Shown here piece by piece: positions 1 through 7,700 of a stretch of 64,000 nt of DNA. Both the position numbers and the translations under genes were made by a program. Location: assembly GCF_014650675.1 (NCBI RefSeq), contig NZ_BMVK01000006.1, positions 62,001 to 126,000 of the forward strand, read 5' to 3'. Position 1 is the stretch's first letter. Each line of letters opens with the position of its first letter. The stretch is from Streptomyces anulatus (GTDB lineage: Bacteria; Actinomycetota; Actinomycetes; Streptomycetales; Streptomycetaceae). The notes under the pieces were generated by a model that worked only from the letters and a program-made list of their open reading frames with translations, did not search any database and was not told where the DNA came from.

Positions 1-986
1 TCGGCGAGGGCGGCGGGGCCCGCGCCGAGCAGTACCGGGGCGAGATAGCCGACGACCTTGTCGACCGTCCCGGCGGCGACGAACGCGCCGGCGAGGGTGG
101 GCCCGCCTTCGAGGAGCACGGAGCGTACGCCCCGGGTGTGCAGGGCCCCGAGGAGGGCCGTGATGTCCAGGCCGGGGCCGGCCCCGGCGCGCGGCAGGCG
201 CAGTACGGCGGCCTCGGGGAGGTGTCCGGCCGGGGCGTCGTCGGCGACGGCGACCAGGGTGGGCGCGGTGTCGTCCAGGACCCGGGCGCCGGGCTTCACG
301 GCGGTGGCGTTCGTGTCGACGACGACCCGCAGCGGCTGGGTGACGCCGTCGATGCCGCGTACCGCCAGCTGGGGGTCGTCGGTGCGGGCGGTGCCGGAGC
401 CGACGAGCACGGCGTCGGCCTCGGCGCGCAGCCGGTGGACGTCGGCGCGGGCCTCGGGCGAGGTGATCCAGCGGCTGGTGGCGTCGGCTGCGGCGATCCG
501 GCCGTCGAGGGTGGCGGCGTACTTCCACAGGACGTACGGCCGCCCCCGGCGCACCGAGGCCAGCCAGGCGGCGTTGCCCGCCTCGGCCTCGTCCGCGAGG
601 AGTCCCTGCTCGGCCCGGACCCCGGCGTGGCGCAGGGTGTCGCCACCGCCGGCGGCCCCCGGGGTCGGGTCGGCGACCGCGTACACGACGCGGCTGATCC
701 CGGCGGCCAGGAGTGCCTGGGAGCAGGGGCCGGTGCGGCCGGTGTGGTCGCAGGGTTCGAGGGTGACGTAGGCGGTGGAGCCGCGGGCCCGCTCGCCGGC
801 CGCGCGCAGGGCGTGGACCTCGGCGTGCGGCCCTCCGGCGCGCTGGTGGAAGCCTTCGCCGACGACGGCTCCGGCGGCGTCGGTGATCACACATCCGACG
901 ACCGGGTTGGGGCTGGTGGAGCCGAGACCGCGCGCCGCGAGCGTGATCGCTCGGCGCATGGCGGTGATGTCGGCTGCGGTGTCCAC
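1..986 (-). CDS. ribD: Bifunctional riboflavin deaminase/reductase RibD (3' end outside window)
   Basis: Deaminates the pyrimidine intermediate of riboflavin synthesis and then reduces its ribosyl side chain, both in the cytosol. The N-terminal deaminase half shows the zinc site HAEVHAL and the PCDHTGRTGPC motif. The reductase half follows, with a conserved start (GRPYVLWKYAATLDGRIAA). I chose the GTG at 986 because AGGAGGA lies 5 nt upstream; the protein begins MDTAADITAMRRAI. About 328 residues are visible of a usual ~360, so the C-terminus is cut by the window edge, not by mutation. An FMN riboswitch upstream makes it the likely first gene of a rib operon running off the left side. Confidence 0.93.
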   Translation of the reverse strand, partial: MDTAADITAMRRAITLAARGLGSTSPNPVVGCVITDAAGAVVGEGFHQRAGGPHAEVHALRAAGERARGSTAYVTLEPCDHTGRTGPCSQALLAAGISRVVYAVADPTPGAAGGGDTLRHAGVRAEQGLLADEAEAGNAAWLASVRRGRPYVLWKYAATLDGRIAAADATSRWITSPEARADVHRLRAEADAVLVGSGTARTDDPQLAVRGIDGVTQPLRVVVDTNATAVKPGARVLDDTAPTLVAVADDAPAGHLPEAAVLRLPRAGAGPGLDITALLGALHTRGVRSVLLEGGPTLAGAFVAAGTVDKVVGYLAPVLLGAGPAALA

Positions 987-1162
987 CGGGTCCTCCTGCC
1001 TCTTCGGGCACGGACTCCGGGGCCTGTCGATGACGACAGATAGAGCGGCTCACCAGCGGAAACGCCGAAATCCCGAGAACGGGAACGCCAGGAACGCACG
1101 GCGTCACGGGAGACTCCCGGCCATGCGTCCGCCGACGGCGGCGTACCGATGACGACCCGCCG

Positions 1163-1287
1163 CGCACTGCCTCCCATCCGGACTTTCACCGTCGGTCCAG
1201 GAATCTCACCTGGTCAACCGGCCGCTGGCTGCGGACGGGTCGCGGACTATAACCGCCGGTTCGGAATTGCACCGACCCCGGAGTGCG
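1163..1287 (-). ncRNA. FMN riboswitch (RFN element)
   Basis: On the minus strand the conserved RFN blocks can be read in order: CCGAACCGGCGGTTATAGTC, then CCAGGTGAGATTCCTGG, then GACGGTGAAAGTCCGGATGG and GAGGCAGTGC. These are the hallmark segments of the FMN aptamer. It lies about 175 nt upstream of the ribD GTG start, so it should repress the rib genes when FMN is plentiful. The 987-1162 leader between aptamer and gene shows no clear U-tract terminator, so control at translation is more likely (inference). The rest of 1288-1449 shows nothing I recognise. Confidence 0.93.
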
Positions 1288-1449
1288 CTGCTACTGGTAC
1301 GGAACCAGTCTGCCACGGACGCCTCACGGCCATGCGGGTGAGCGCTGTGGGCTGGGTCACAGGAAACCTGGCGCATTTCCGTCGGCGAGAACGCGACAAC
1401 GTAGTCATCGGGACGTCACGGGGAAGCCGTCGGGAAAGTTGACGCTTAA

Positions 1450-1491
1450 AGGTCCAGACCTATTGACGCACTGGTCTAGTCCTCTTAATCT
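1450..1491 (+). promoter_or_regulatory. Chitinase promoter with tandem DasR-like boxes
   Basis: A -35 TTGACG (1463-1468) and a -10 TAATCT (1486-1491) are separated by 17 bp. One box, AGGTCCAGACCT (1450-1461), abuts the -35. A second, CTGGTCTAGTCCT (1471-1483), fills the spacer. Streptomyces chitinase promoters carry such direct repeats, and the boxes resemble the DasR consensus ACTGGTCTAGACCACT. Repression by DasR, relieved by amino-sugar phosphates, is the expected control. Confidence 0.8.
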
Positions 1492-1602
1492 CTGCGTCAC
1501 CTCCGAGGTTCGGTCCGGCGGTGTGCGCACACCAGGACCCCGACACGACCCACCCCCTTTTGCCAGTTGTGTTCTGCCGACCTCCCCAGGAGGAACGACC
1601 AC

Positions 1603-3963
1603 ATGCTGTCCCCCACCCGAGCGAGAGCCACCCTGCTCGCCGCCGGCGCCGCCGTCGCCGGACTGCTGATGAGCTCACTCGCCGCAGGTCCGTCGGCCGC
1701 CGCCGACCAGACCTCCTGTCGCCCCGACGGGCTCTACCAGACCCCCGGCGTCGACGTCCCCTACTGCTCCGTCTACGACGCCGACGGACGCGAGAAGATG
1801 GGCGCCGACCACAAACGGCGCGTCATCGGCTACTTCACCAACTGGCGTACCGGCAAGGACGGCAAGGACGCCTACCTGGTCCCCGACATCCCGTGGGACA
1901 AGGTCACGCACCTCAACTACGCCTTCGCGCACGTCGACGGCTCCAACAAGCTCTCGGTCGGACCCGACAGCGCCGACAACGCCTCCACCGGCATGACCTG
2001 GCCCGGTGTCGCAGGCGCGGAGATGGACCCGACGCTCCCCTACAAGGGGCACTTCAACCTGCTGACGAAGTACAAGAAGCAGCACCCGAACGTGAAGACG
2101 CTGGTCTCCGTGGGCGGTTGGGCCGAGACGGGCGGCTACTTCGGCCCCGACGGCAAGCGCGTCGACTCGGGCGGCTTCTACTCGATGGCGACCAACGCCG
2201 ACGGGTCGGTCAACCAGGCGGGCATCAACACCTTCGCCGACTCGGCCGTCGACTTCATCAAGAAGTACGGCTTCAACGGCGTCGACATCGACTACGAGTA
2301 CGCGACCACCATGAAGGACGCGGGCAACCCGCTGGACCACACGCTGTCCAACGGCCGCCGCGCCGGGCTGGTCAAGGGCTACGACGCCCTGATGAAGACG
2401 CTGCGCGAGAAGCTCGACCGCGCGGGCGCCGCCGACGGCAAGCACTACCTGCTGACCGTCGCCGCCCCCTCCTCCGGCTACCTGCTGCGGGGCATGGAGA
2501 CGTACCAGATGCAGAAGTACCTGGACTACGTCAACATCATGTCCTACGACCTGCACGGCGCCTGGAACGAGTACGTCGGCCCGAACGCCTCCCTGTTCGA
2601 CGACGGCAAGGACGCCGAACTGGCGCAGGCGAGCGTGTACTCCACCTCGCAGTACGGCGGCACCGGCTACCTCAACACCGACTGGGCCTACCACTACTTC
2701 CGCGGCTCGATGCCGGCCGGCCGGATCAACATCGGTCTGCCGTACTACACCCGCGGCTTCAAGAACGTGCAGGGCGGCACCGACGGACTGTGGGGCAAGG
2801 CGGCCACGACCGACTGCCCGGCGGGCGCGGGTCTGACCAAGTGCGGTGACGGCGCGGTCGGGATCGACAACCTCTGGCACGACAAGGACACCAACGGCAA
2901 GGAATCGCCTGCCGGTTCCAACCCGATGTGGCACGCGAAGAACCTGGAGAAGGGCATCGTCGGCGACTACGTCACCGACTACGGCTTCCCCGCGAACACC
3001 CAGCTGACCGGCACGTACGTCCGTAAGTACGACTCCACTCTGGTCGCCCCGTGGCTGTGGAACGCCCAGAAGAAGGTCTTCCTCTCCACCGAGGACGAGC
3101 AGTCGGTGAAGGCCAAGGCCGACTACGTCGTGGACAAGGGCATCGGCGGCACGATGATCTGGGAGCTGGCGGGCGACTACCAGTGGAACGCGGCCAAGGG
3201 CCAGTACGAGACCGGCTCCACGCTGACCACCGCGATGTACGACGCGTTCAAGTCGGCCACCCCGTACGGCGCGAAGCGCTCCACGATCGACCTGCCCACC
3301 CAGGCCGTGAACATCGACGTCTCCTTCGGACAGTTCCCGCTGGGCGACTCCAACTACCCGATCAGCCCCAAGCTGAAGATCACCAACCGGACCCAGGCCA
3401 CGCTGCCCGGCGGTACGGAGTTCCAGTTCGACTACTCCACCTCCGCGCCGGCCAACGCCAAGGACCAGTCCGGCTTCGGCACGACGATCATCCGCAGCGA
3501 CCACACGGCGGCCAACAACATCGGCGGCCTCAAGGGCGACTACAACCGCGTCTCGCTGAAGCTCCCGGCCTGGCAGACGCTCGCCCCCGGCGCCTCGGTG
3601 GAGCTGGACTTCGTCTACTACCTGCCGACCTCCACACCGTCGAACTGGACCGTGACCTTCGGCGGGAAGTCCTACTCCCTCGCCGGTGACCTGGCGCGCG
3701 GCACCACCGTCGTCGAGCCCGGCACCGGGACCGGCCCGACGCCGACCCCGACGCCGGACCCGACCGGCCCGACGCCGACGCCGACCCCGACGCAGCCGGG
3801 CGGCAGTTGCCCGGCCCCGGCCTGGAACGCGGCCACCGAGTACGGCGGCGGCACCACCGTCAGCCACAACGGCCACCAGTGGAAGGCCTCGTGGTGGACG
3901 AAGGGCGAGACGCCCGGATCCGCCGGCCAGTGGGGCGCCTGGAAGGACCTCGGCGCCTGCTGA
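1603..3963 (+). CDS. Secreted GH18 chitinase with chitin-binding domain
   Basis: Extracellular endo-type chitin hydrolase, 786 aa. Domains: a Sec signal peptide (ATLLAAGAAVAGLL, cleavage near AAA-DQ), a GH18 barrel with catalytic motif NGVDIDYE (Glu232 as proton donor; the first Asp of DGxDxDxE is Asn225), an immunoglobulin-like beta domain around residues 560-700, a Thr/Pro linker, and a C-terminal CBM5/12 chitin-binding module with its usual Trp residues (QWKASWWTKGE). ATG 1603 is chosen over an upstream ATG because AGGAGG lies 9 nt before it and the signal peptide follows directly. Two DasR-like boxes sit in its promoter. Confidence 0.95.
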   Translation: MLSPTRARATLLAAGAAVAGLLMSSLAAGPSAAADQTSCRPDGLYQTPGVDVPYCSVYDADGREKMGADHKRRVIGYFTNWRTGKDGKDAYLVPDIPWDKVTHLNYAFAHVDGSNKLSVGPDSADNASTGMTWPGVAGAEMDPTLPYKGHFNLLTKYKKQHPNVKTLVSVGGWAETGGYFGPDGKRVDSGGFYSMATNADGSVNQAGINTFADSAVDFIKKYGFNGVDIDYEYATTMKDAGNPLDHTLSNGRRAGLVKGYDALMKTLREKLDRAGAADGKHYLLTVAAPSSGYLLRGMETYQMQKYLDYVNIMSYDLHGAWNEYVGPNASLFDDGKDAELAQASVYSTSQYGGTGYLNTDWAYHYFRGSMPAGRINIGLPYYTRGFKNVQGGTDGLWGKAATTDCPAGAGLTKCGDGAVGIDNLWHDKDTNGKESPAGSNPMWHAKNLEKGIVGDYVTDYGFPANTQLTGTYVRKYDSTLVAPWLWNAQKKVFLSTEDEQSVKAKADYVVDKGIGGTMIWELAGDYQWNAAKGQYETGSTLTTAMYDAFKSATPYGAKRSTIDLPTQAVNIDVSFGQFPLGDSNYPISPKLKITNRTQATLPGGTEFQFDYSTSAPANAKDQSGFGTTIIRSDHTAANNIGGLKGDYNRVSLKLPAWQTLAPGASVELDFVYYLPTSTPSNWTVTFGGKSYSLAGDLARGTTVVEPGTGTGPTPTPTPDPTGPTPTPTPTQPGGSCPAPAWNAATEYGGGTTVSHNGHQWKASWWTKGETPGSAGQWGAWKDLGAC

Positions 3964-4021
3964 CCCCTCCCCCGACCGCCCGGCGGTGAACGGCTCTACC
4001 CCCTGTTCACCACCGGGCGAC

Positions 4022-4083
4022 CGGCCCCGGCAACACCCCGGCCCCGGCGTCCACCGCCGGGGCCGGTGGCGTTGCCGGGGCCG
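4022..4083. terminator. Nested long inverted repeat after chitinase
   Basis: An outer pair CGGCCCCGGCAAC / GTTGCCGGGGCCG (4022-4034, 4071-4083) encloses an inner pair CCGGCCCCGGCG / CGCCGGGGCCGG (4038-4049, 4055-4066) with a 5-nt loop. This makes a very stable hairpin without a U-tract, as is common for Streptomyces terminators. It separates the chitinase from the next gene. Confidence 0.7.
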
Positions 4084-4141
4084 CCGACGGACCACGAGCG
4101 CTTCTCCGGCGGGCCCGACCCCGCTCTGGCAGGCTGGCACC

Positions 4142-4888
4142 ATGACGACGATTCTGGTCACCGGCGCCACCGGAACCCTCGGCCGGCAGGTCTCGGAACG
4201 GCTGCGCACCGCAGGGGCCGACGTCCGCGGTCTCAGCCGCCGCTCCCCCTCGTACGCCGTCGATCTGCGCGACGGCAAGGGCCTGGACGCGGCGGTCGAG
4301 GGGGCGGACGCGATCGTGCACTGCGCCTCGACCCCGCGCGGCGGCGACGACCGGGCGGCGGGGTTCCTCATCGACGCGGCGAAGCGGGCCGGGACACCCC
4401 ATCTGCTCTACATCTCGATCGTGGGCGTGGACCGGCTGCCGCTGGGCTACTACACGGTCAAGCGCCGGGTCGAGCGGATGATCGAGGACTCCGGGCTCGG
4501 CTCGACGATCCTGCGGACCACGCAGTTCCACGACCTGGTCCTGCGCATCCTCTCCGGCGCGGCGAAGCTGCCCGTGCTGCCGGTGCCGTCCGGTGTCCGG
4601 GTCCAGCCGGTCGACAGCGGCGAGGTCGCCGACCGGCTGGCGGCCCTGGCGCTGGGCGAACCGGCGGGCCGGGTGCCCGACCTGGGCGGCCCCGAGGTCC
4701 GCGCGTTCACGGACCTGGCCGGGGCGTTCCTGCGGGCCGGCGGACGCAAGCGGCGCGTGGTGCCGGTCCGGCTGGCCGGCCAGGCGTACGCGGGCTACCG
4801 CCGCGGCGACCACCTGGCCCCGGGGCACGCCGTGGGAACCGTGACGTTCGAGGAGTTCCTCGACCGGCGCCACCGCCACCCGGCCTGA
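4142..4888 (+). CDS. NmrA-like NAD(P)-binding oxidoreductase
   Basis: Atypical short-chain dehydrogenase of 248 aa. The N-terminus MTTILVTGATGTLGRQV carries the TGATGxxG dinucleotide-binding motif. The strand ending in IVHCAST and the YYTVKRRVER segment fit NAD(P)H-dependent epimerase/reductase or NmrA-type redox-sensor proteins. The substrate cannot be read from the sequence. The start is set at the ATG directly before the Rossmann strand; the ribosome binding site is weak. It stands alone between two hairpins and converges on the ROK gene. Confidence 0.8.
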   Translation: MTTILVTGATGTLGRQVSERLRTAGADVRGLSRRSPSYAVDLRDGKGLDAAVEGADAIVHCASTPRGGDDRAAGFLIDAAKRAGTPHLLYISIVGVDRLPLGYYTVKRRVERMIEDSGLGSTILRTTQFHDLVLRILSGAAKLPVLPVPSGVRVQPVDSGEVADRLAALALGEPAGRVPDLGGPEVRAFTDLAGAFLRAGGRKRRVVPVRLAGQAYAGYRRGDHLAPGHAVGTVTFEEFLDRRHRHPA

Positions 4889-4896
4889 GCCGGACC

Positions 4897-4919
4897 GGTC
4901 CGCAGGCCGCCTGCGGACC
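4897..4919. terminator. Bidirectional hairpin between convergent genes
   Basis: GGTCCGCAG (4897-4905) pairs with CTGCGGACC (4911-4919) around a 5-nt loop. It lies between the NmrA-like gene (ends 4888) and the convergent ROK gene (stop at 4934). Confidence 0.65.
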
Positions 4920-4933
4920 TCCGGGCCGGCCGG

Positions 4934-6124
4934 TCAGCCCTCCGGGGCGAACAGCGCGTCCTGCGCCGCGTCCCGGGCGGTGATCAGCGCGCCGCGCAGC
5001 ACGGCCCCGTCGCCCAGCGAACCGGCCCGGACCTCGGTCCGCAGGGGCGACATCGCGGCCAGCCGCTCCTCGACCCGGGCGGCGAGCGCGGCGCCGCCCG
5101 CGTGGCCGACGGCCCCCGCGAGCAGGACGCAGCCGGGGTCCAGCACCGAGACGACGGCGGCGGCGCCGAGGGCGAGGCGGTCCGCCAGCTCCTTCAGGAA
5201 GGGCTCGCCCGCCTCCCCCGCCCCCAGGGCGGTCCGCACCGCGTCCACGGCGGCCGCCTCCTCCCGGCCGTCGGCCACCGCGCCGAGGTCCAGGAGGCCG
5301 TGCGCGGCGGCGAGTTCGCACAGCGCGGCGGAGCCGGCCAGCGAGTGGAAGCCGCCGTCGCAGTTGACCGCCGAGGGTAGCCCGCTCACTCCGGGGACGG
5401 GGAGGAAACCGATCTCCCCCGCACCGCCGGACGCGCCCTGACGCAGCTTGCCGTCCAGCATGACGGCGGCCCCGATCCCCTGGCCGAGCCAGAGCAGGAC
5501 GAAGGTCTCCCGGTCGCGGGCGGCGCCCGCCCGGTGTTCCGCGACGGCCGCGAGGTTGGTCTCGTTCTCCACCAGGACGGTGGCGGGCAGCCGCCGCTGG
5601 AGCTCCCGGACCAGGCCCCGGTGCCAGGCGGGCAGTCCGGTGCTGTCGCGCAGTTCGCCGGTGACGGGGTCGATCAGCCCCGGCGCTCCGACCCCGACGC
5701 TGTGCAGCGGGACGGACCCGGCCGCGCGGGCGGTGCGCTCCAGAAGGGCGGCGGCCCGCTCGACGGCCGGTTCGGTGCCGGTGTCGCTGCCGATCGGCAG
5801 GGAGCCCTCGGCGAGCGTGGCCCCCAGCAGGTCGGTGACGACCACGCTGACGCTTCCGAGCCGCACGTCGAGCGCCGCGAGATGGGCCCGGTCGGCGACG
5901 ATCCCGTACAGCTTGGCGTTGGGCCCGCGGCGGACGGCCCCGGATTCGCCCACGACCTGGATCAGCCCGGCCCCCTGGAGCCGTTCGACGAGGTCGGCGA
6001 CGGTCGGACGGGAGAGTCCGGTCAGCGTCTTGAGCTGGGTGGCCGTCAGCGGGCCGTCCTGCTGGAGCAGCCGCAGCGCGAGCCGGTCGTTGATGGCCCG
6101 AGCCGTGCTCGGTGATGCGGGCAT
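4934..6124 (-). CDS. ROK family transcriptional repressor
   Basis: A 396-aa protein with an N-terminal winged helix-turn-helix (residues ~10-70: ALRLLQQDGPLTATQLKTLTGLSRPTVADLVERL) and a C-terminal ROK sugar-kinase-like fold (VGAPGLIDPVTGEL; ENETNLAAVAEHRAG; WLGQGIGAAVMLDGKLRQGASGG split over two segments). The HTH fusion marks it as a regulator of the NagC/XylR kind. The ATG at 6124 is chosen because GGAAGGATC precedes it; the frame extends further upstream but lacks a site. It is divergent from the MFS gene at 6283 with an operator-like palindrome between, so it probably represses that transporter and itself. Confidence 0.9.
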   Translation of the reverse strand: MPASPSTARAINDRLALRLLQQDGPLTATQLKTLTGLSRPTVADLVERLQGAGLIQVVGESGAVRRGPNAKLYGIVADRAHLAALDVRLGSVSVVVTDLLGATLAEGSLPIGSDTGTEPAVERAAALLERTARAAGSVPLHSVGVGAPGLIDPVTGELRDSTGLPAWHRGLVRELQRRLPATVLVENETNLAAVAEHRAGAARDRETFVLLWLGQGIGAAVMLDGKLRQGASGGAGEIGFLPVPGVSGLPSAVNCDGGFHSLAGSAALCELAAAHGLLDLGAVADGREEAAAVDAVRTALGAGEAGEPFLKELADRLALGAAAVVSVLDPGCVLLAGAVGHAGGAALAARVEERLAAMSPLRTEVRAGSLGDGAVLRGALITARDAAQDALFAPEG

Positions 6125-6184
6125 AGCGGGATCCTTCCAGATCGCCGCCCCACCGTTTTCCGGGGCCGCGAAGTGACGGCTATT

Positions 6185-6205
6185 TATCAGGCAGGGTTCC
6201 TGATA
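6185..6205. promoter_or_regulatory. Candidate ROK operator in divergent promoter
   Basis: TATCAGG (6185-6191) and CCTGATA (6199-6205) form a perfect inverted repeat with a 7-nt spacer. It is AT-rich against its surroundings and lies between the ROK gene and the MFS gene. Position and symmetry suggest the repressor's binding site. Confidence 0.55.
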
Positions 6206-6282
6206 GTTTACGCCCCGCATCGTCGCACGGGAGCGCCGGGACCGCCGGCATCCGAGATTTCCCAGGGGAGGGACACGACGGC

Positions 6283-7512
6283 ATGAGAGACGACCCGACC
6301 GTCACGGTCTACAGCACGGAGCAGGTGAAGCGGGCGCGGATCGCCATCGCCGCGGTCTTCACCGTCCACGGGGCGGTGACCGGCAGTTTCGCGACCCGGG
6401 TGCCGTGGATCCAGGATCACGCCGGAGTGAGCGCGGGCCAGCTCGGCCTGGCGCTGGCCTTCCCGGCGATCGGCGCGTCGATCGCGATGCCGCTCGCCGG
6501 CCGGATCAGCCACCGGTTCGGTGCGCGGACCGCCCTGCGCGGGCTGCTGGCGCTGTGGACGCTGGCACTGATCCTGCCCGCGCTCGCGCCGAGCCTGGTC
6601 GCGCTGTGCGCGGCGCTCTTCGTCTACGGGGCGACGGCCGGGATGTCCGACGTCGCGATGAACGCCCTGGGCATCGAGGTGGAGAACCGTCTCGACAAGT
6701 CGATCATGTCGGGCCTGCACGGCATGTGGAGCGTGGGCGCGCTGATCGGTTCGGCGGCGGGCACCGTCGCCGCGCACACCGCGACCGATGCCCGACTGCA
6801 CCACGCCATCGCCGCCCTGCTGCTCACGACCGCCGGGCTGATCGCCTGCCGGGGCGTCCTCGATCTCCAGAGCCGCCCGGACGAGGAGCCGCCGCCGCGT
6901 TTCACGCTGCCGCCGAAGTCGGCGCTGATCATCGGGGCGATCGGGTTCTGCGCGGTGTTCGCGGAAGGCGCCAGCCTGGACTGGTCGGCGGTCTACCTGC
7001 GGGACGTCCTGGACAGTTCGGACGGCCTCGCCGCGGCGTCCACCACGGCGTTCACCCTGACGATGGCCCTGGCCCGGATCGCCGGGGACCGGATCGTCGA
7101 CCGGTTCGGCGCGGTCCGCACGGTGCGGACCGGCGGGCTGATGGCCACCGCGGGCGGGCTGCTGGTCGTGTTCTCGCCCTCCCCCGCGGCCGCGATGTGC
7201 GGCTTCGCGCTGCTGGGCCTCGGTGTGGCGGTCGTGGTCCCGCTGGCCTTCGCGGCGGCGGGGCGCAGCGGGCCGAACCCGAGTCAGGCCATCGCGGGCG
7301 TCGCCACCATCACGTACACCTCCAGCCTGATCGCCCCCTCCGCGATCGGCTCGCTGGCCGAGGCCACCTCCCTGGTGGTGTCGTTCGGCGTGGTGACGGC
7401 GCTGGCCTTCGGCCTGGTGCTGGGCGCCGGGGTGCTGCGGTCGGCAGACCGCAAGGTCACCGGTTCGGCGGCCGAAAGCGGTACGACGACGAAGAGCGCG
7501 ACCGGGAGCTGA
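6283..7512 (+). CDS. MFS transporter (YbjJ-like)
   Basis: An integral membrane protein of 409 aa with twelve predicted hydrophobic segments. The first is IAIAAVFTVHGAVTGSFATR, followed by the RVPWIQDHAGVSAGQLG loop typical of the YbjJ branch of the major facilitator superfamily. The cytoplasmic loop 2-3 signature appears as GRISHRFGART. Its substrate is unknown; related proteins are placed among sugar or drug exporters. GGGAGG stands before the ATG. The divergent ROK repressor and the shared palindrome suggest regulation by a sugar-like ligand (inference). Confidence 0.85.
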   Translation: MRDDPTVTVYSTEQVKRARIAIAAVFTVHGAVTGSFATRVPWIQDHAGVSAGQLGLALAFPAIGASIAMPLAGRISHRFGARTALRGLLALWTLALILPALAPSLVALCAALFVYGATAGMSDVAMNALGIEVENRLDKSIMSGLHGMWSVGALIGSAAGTVAAHTATDARLHHAIAALLLTTAGLIACRGVLDLQSRPDEEPPPRFTLPPKSALIIGAIGFCAVFAEGASLDWSAVYLRDVLDSSDGLAAASTTAFTLTMALARIAGDRIVDRFGAVRTVRTGGLMATAGGLLVVFSPSPAAAMCGFALLGLGVAVVVPLAFAAAGRSGPNPSQAIAGVATITYTSSLIAPSAIGSLAEATSLVVSFGVVTALAFGLVLGAGVLRSADRKVTGSAAESGTTTKSATGS

Positions 7513-7519
7513 CGGGGCG

Positions 7520-7550
7520 GGGCGGCGGCGCGCACGGGGCGCCGCCGCCC
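7520..7550 (+). terminator. GC-rich hairpin after MFS gene
   Basis: GGGCGGCGGCGC (7520-7531) pairs exactly with GCGCCGCCGCCC (7539-7550) around a 7-nt loop, just past the stop codon of the MFS gene. Confidence 0.65.
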
Positions 7551-7700
7551 GGGACGCGGTACGGCGGCGCGCGGCGGGTGACCTCCGCGCGGCCGCCGCT
7601 CACCGCACCACTACCATGGCGCTGATCTTTTCCGCAGGTGAACACCGAACACCGGGTCGCAGACCGGCCGGCACACCGAGCAGACCTTCAGGGAGCAACC

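Noticed and set aside
7611..7700. PyrR loop before the uracil permease
   Set aside because: No TCCxxxGAGGC core is present, and the leader shows only an ordinary AGGGAG site.
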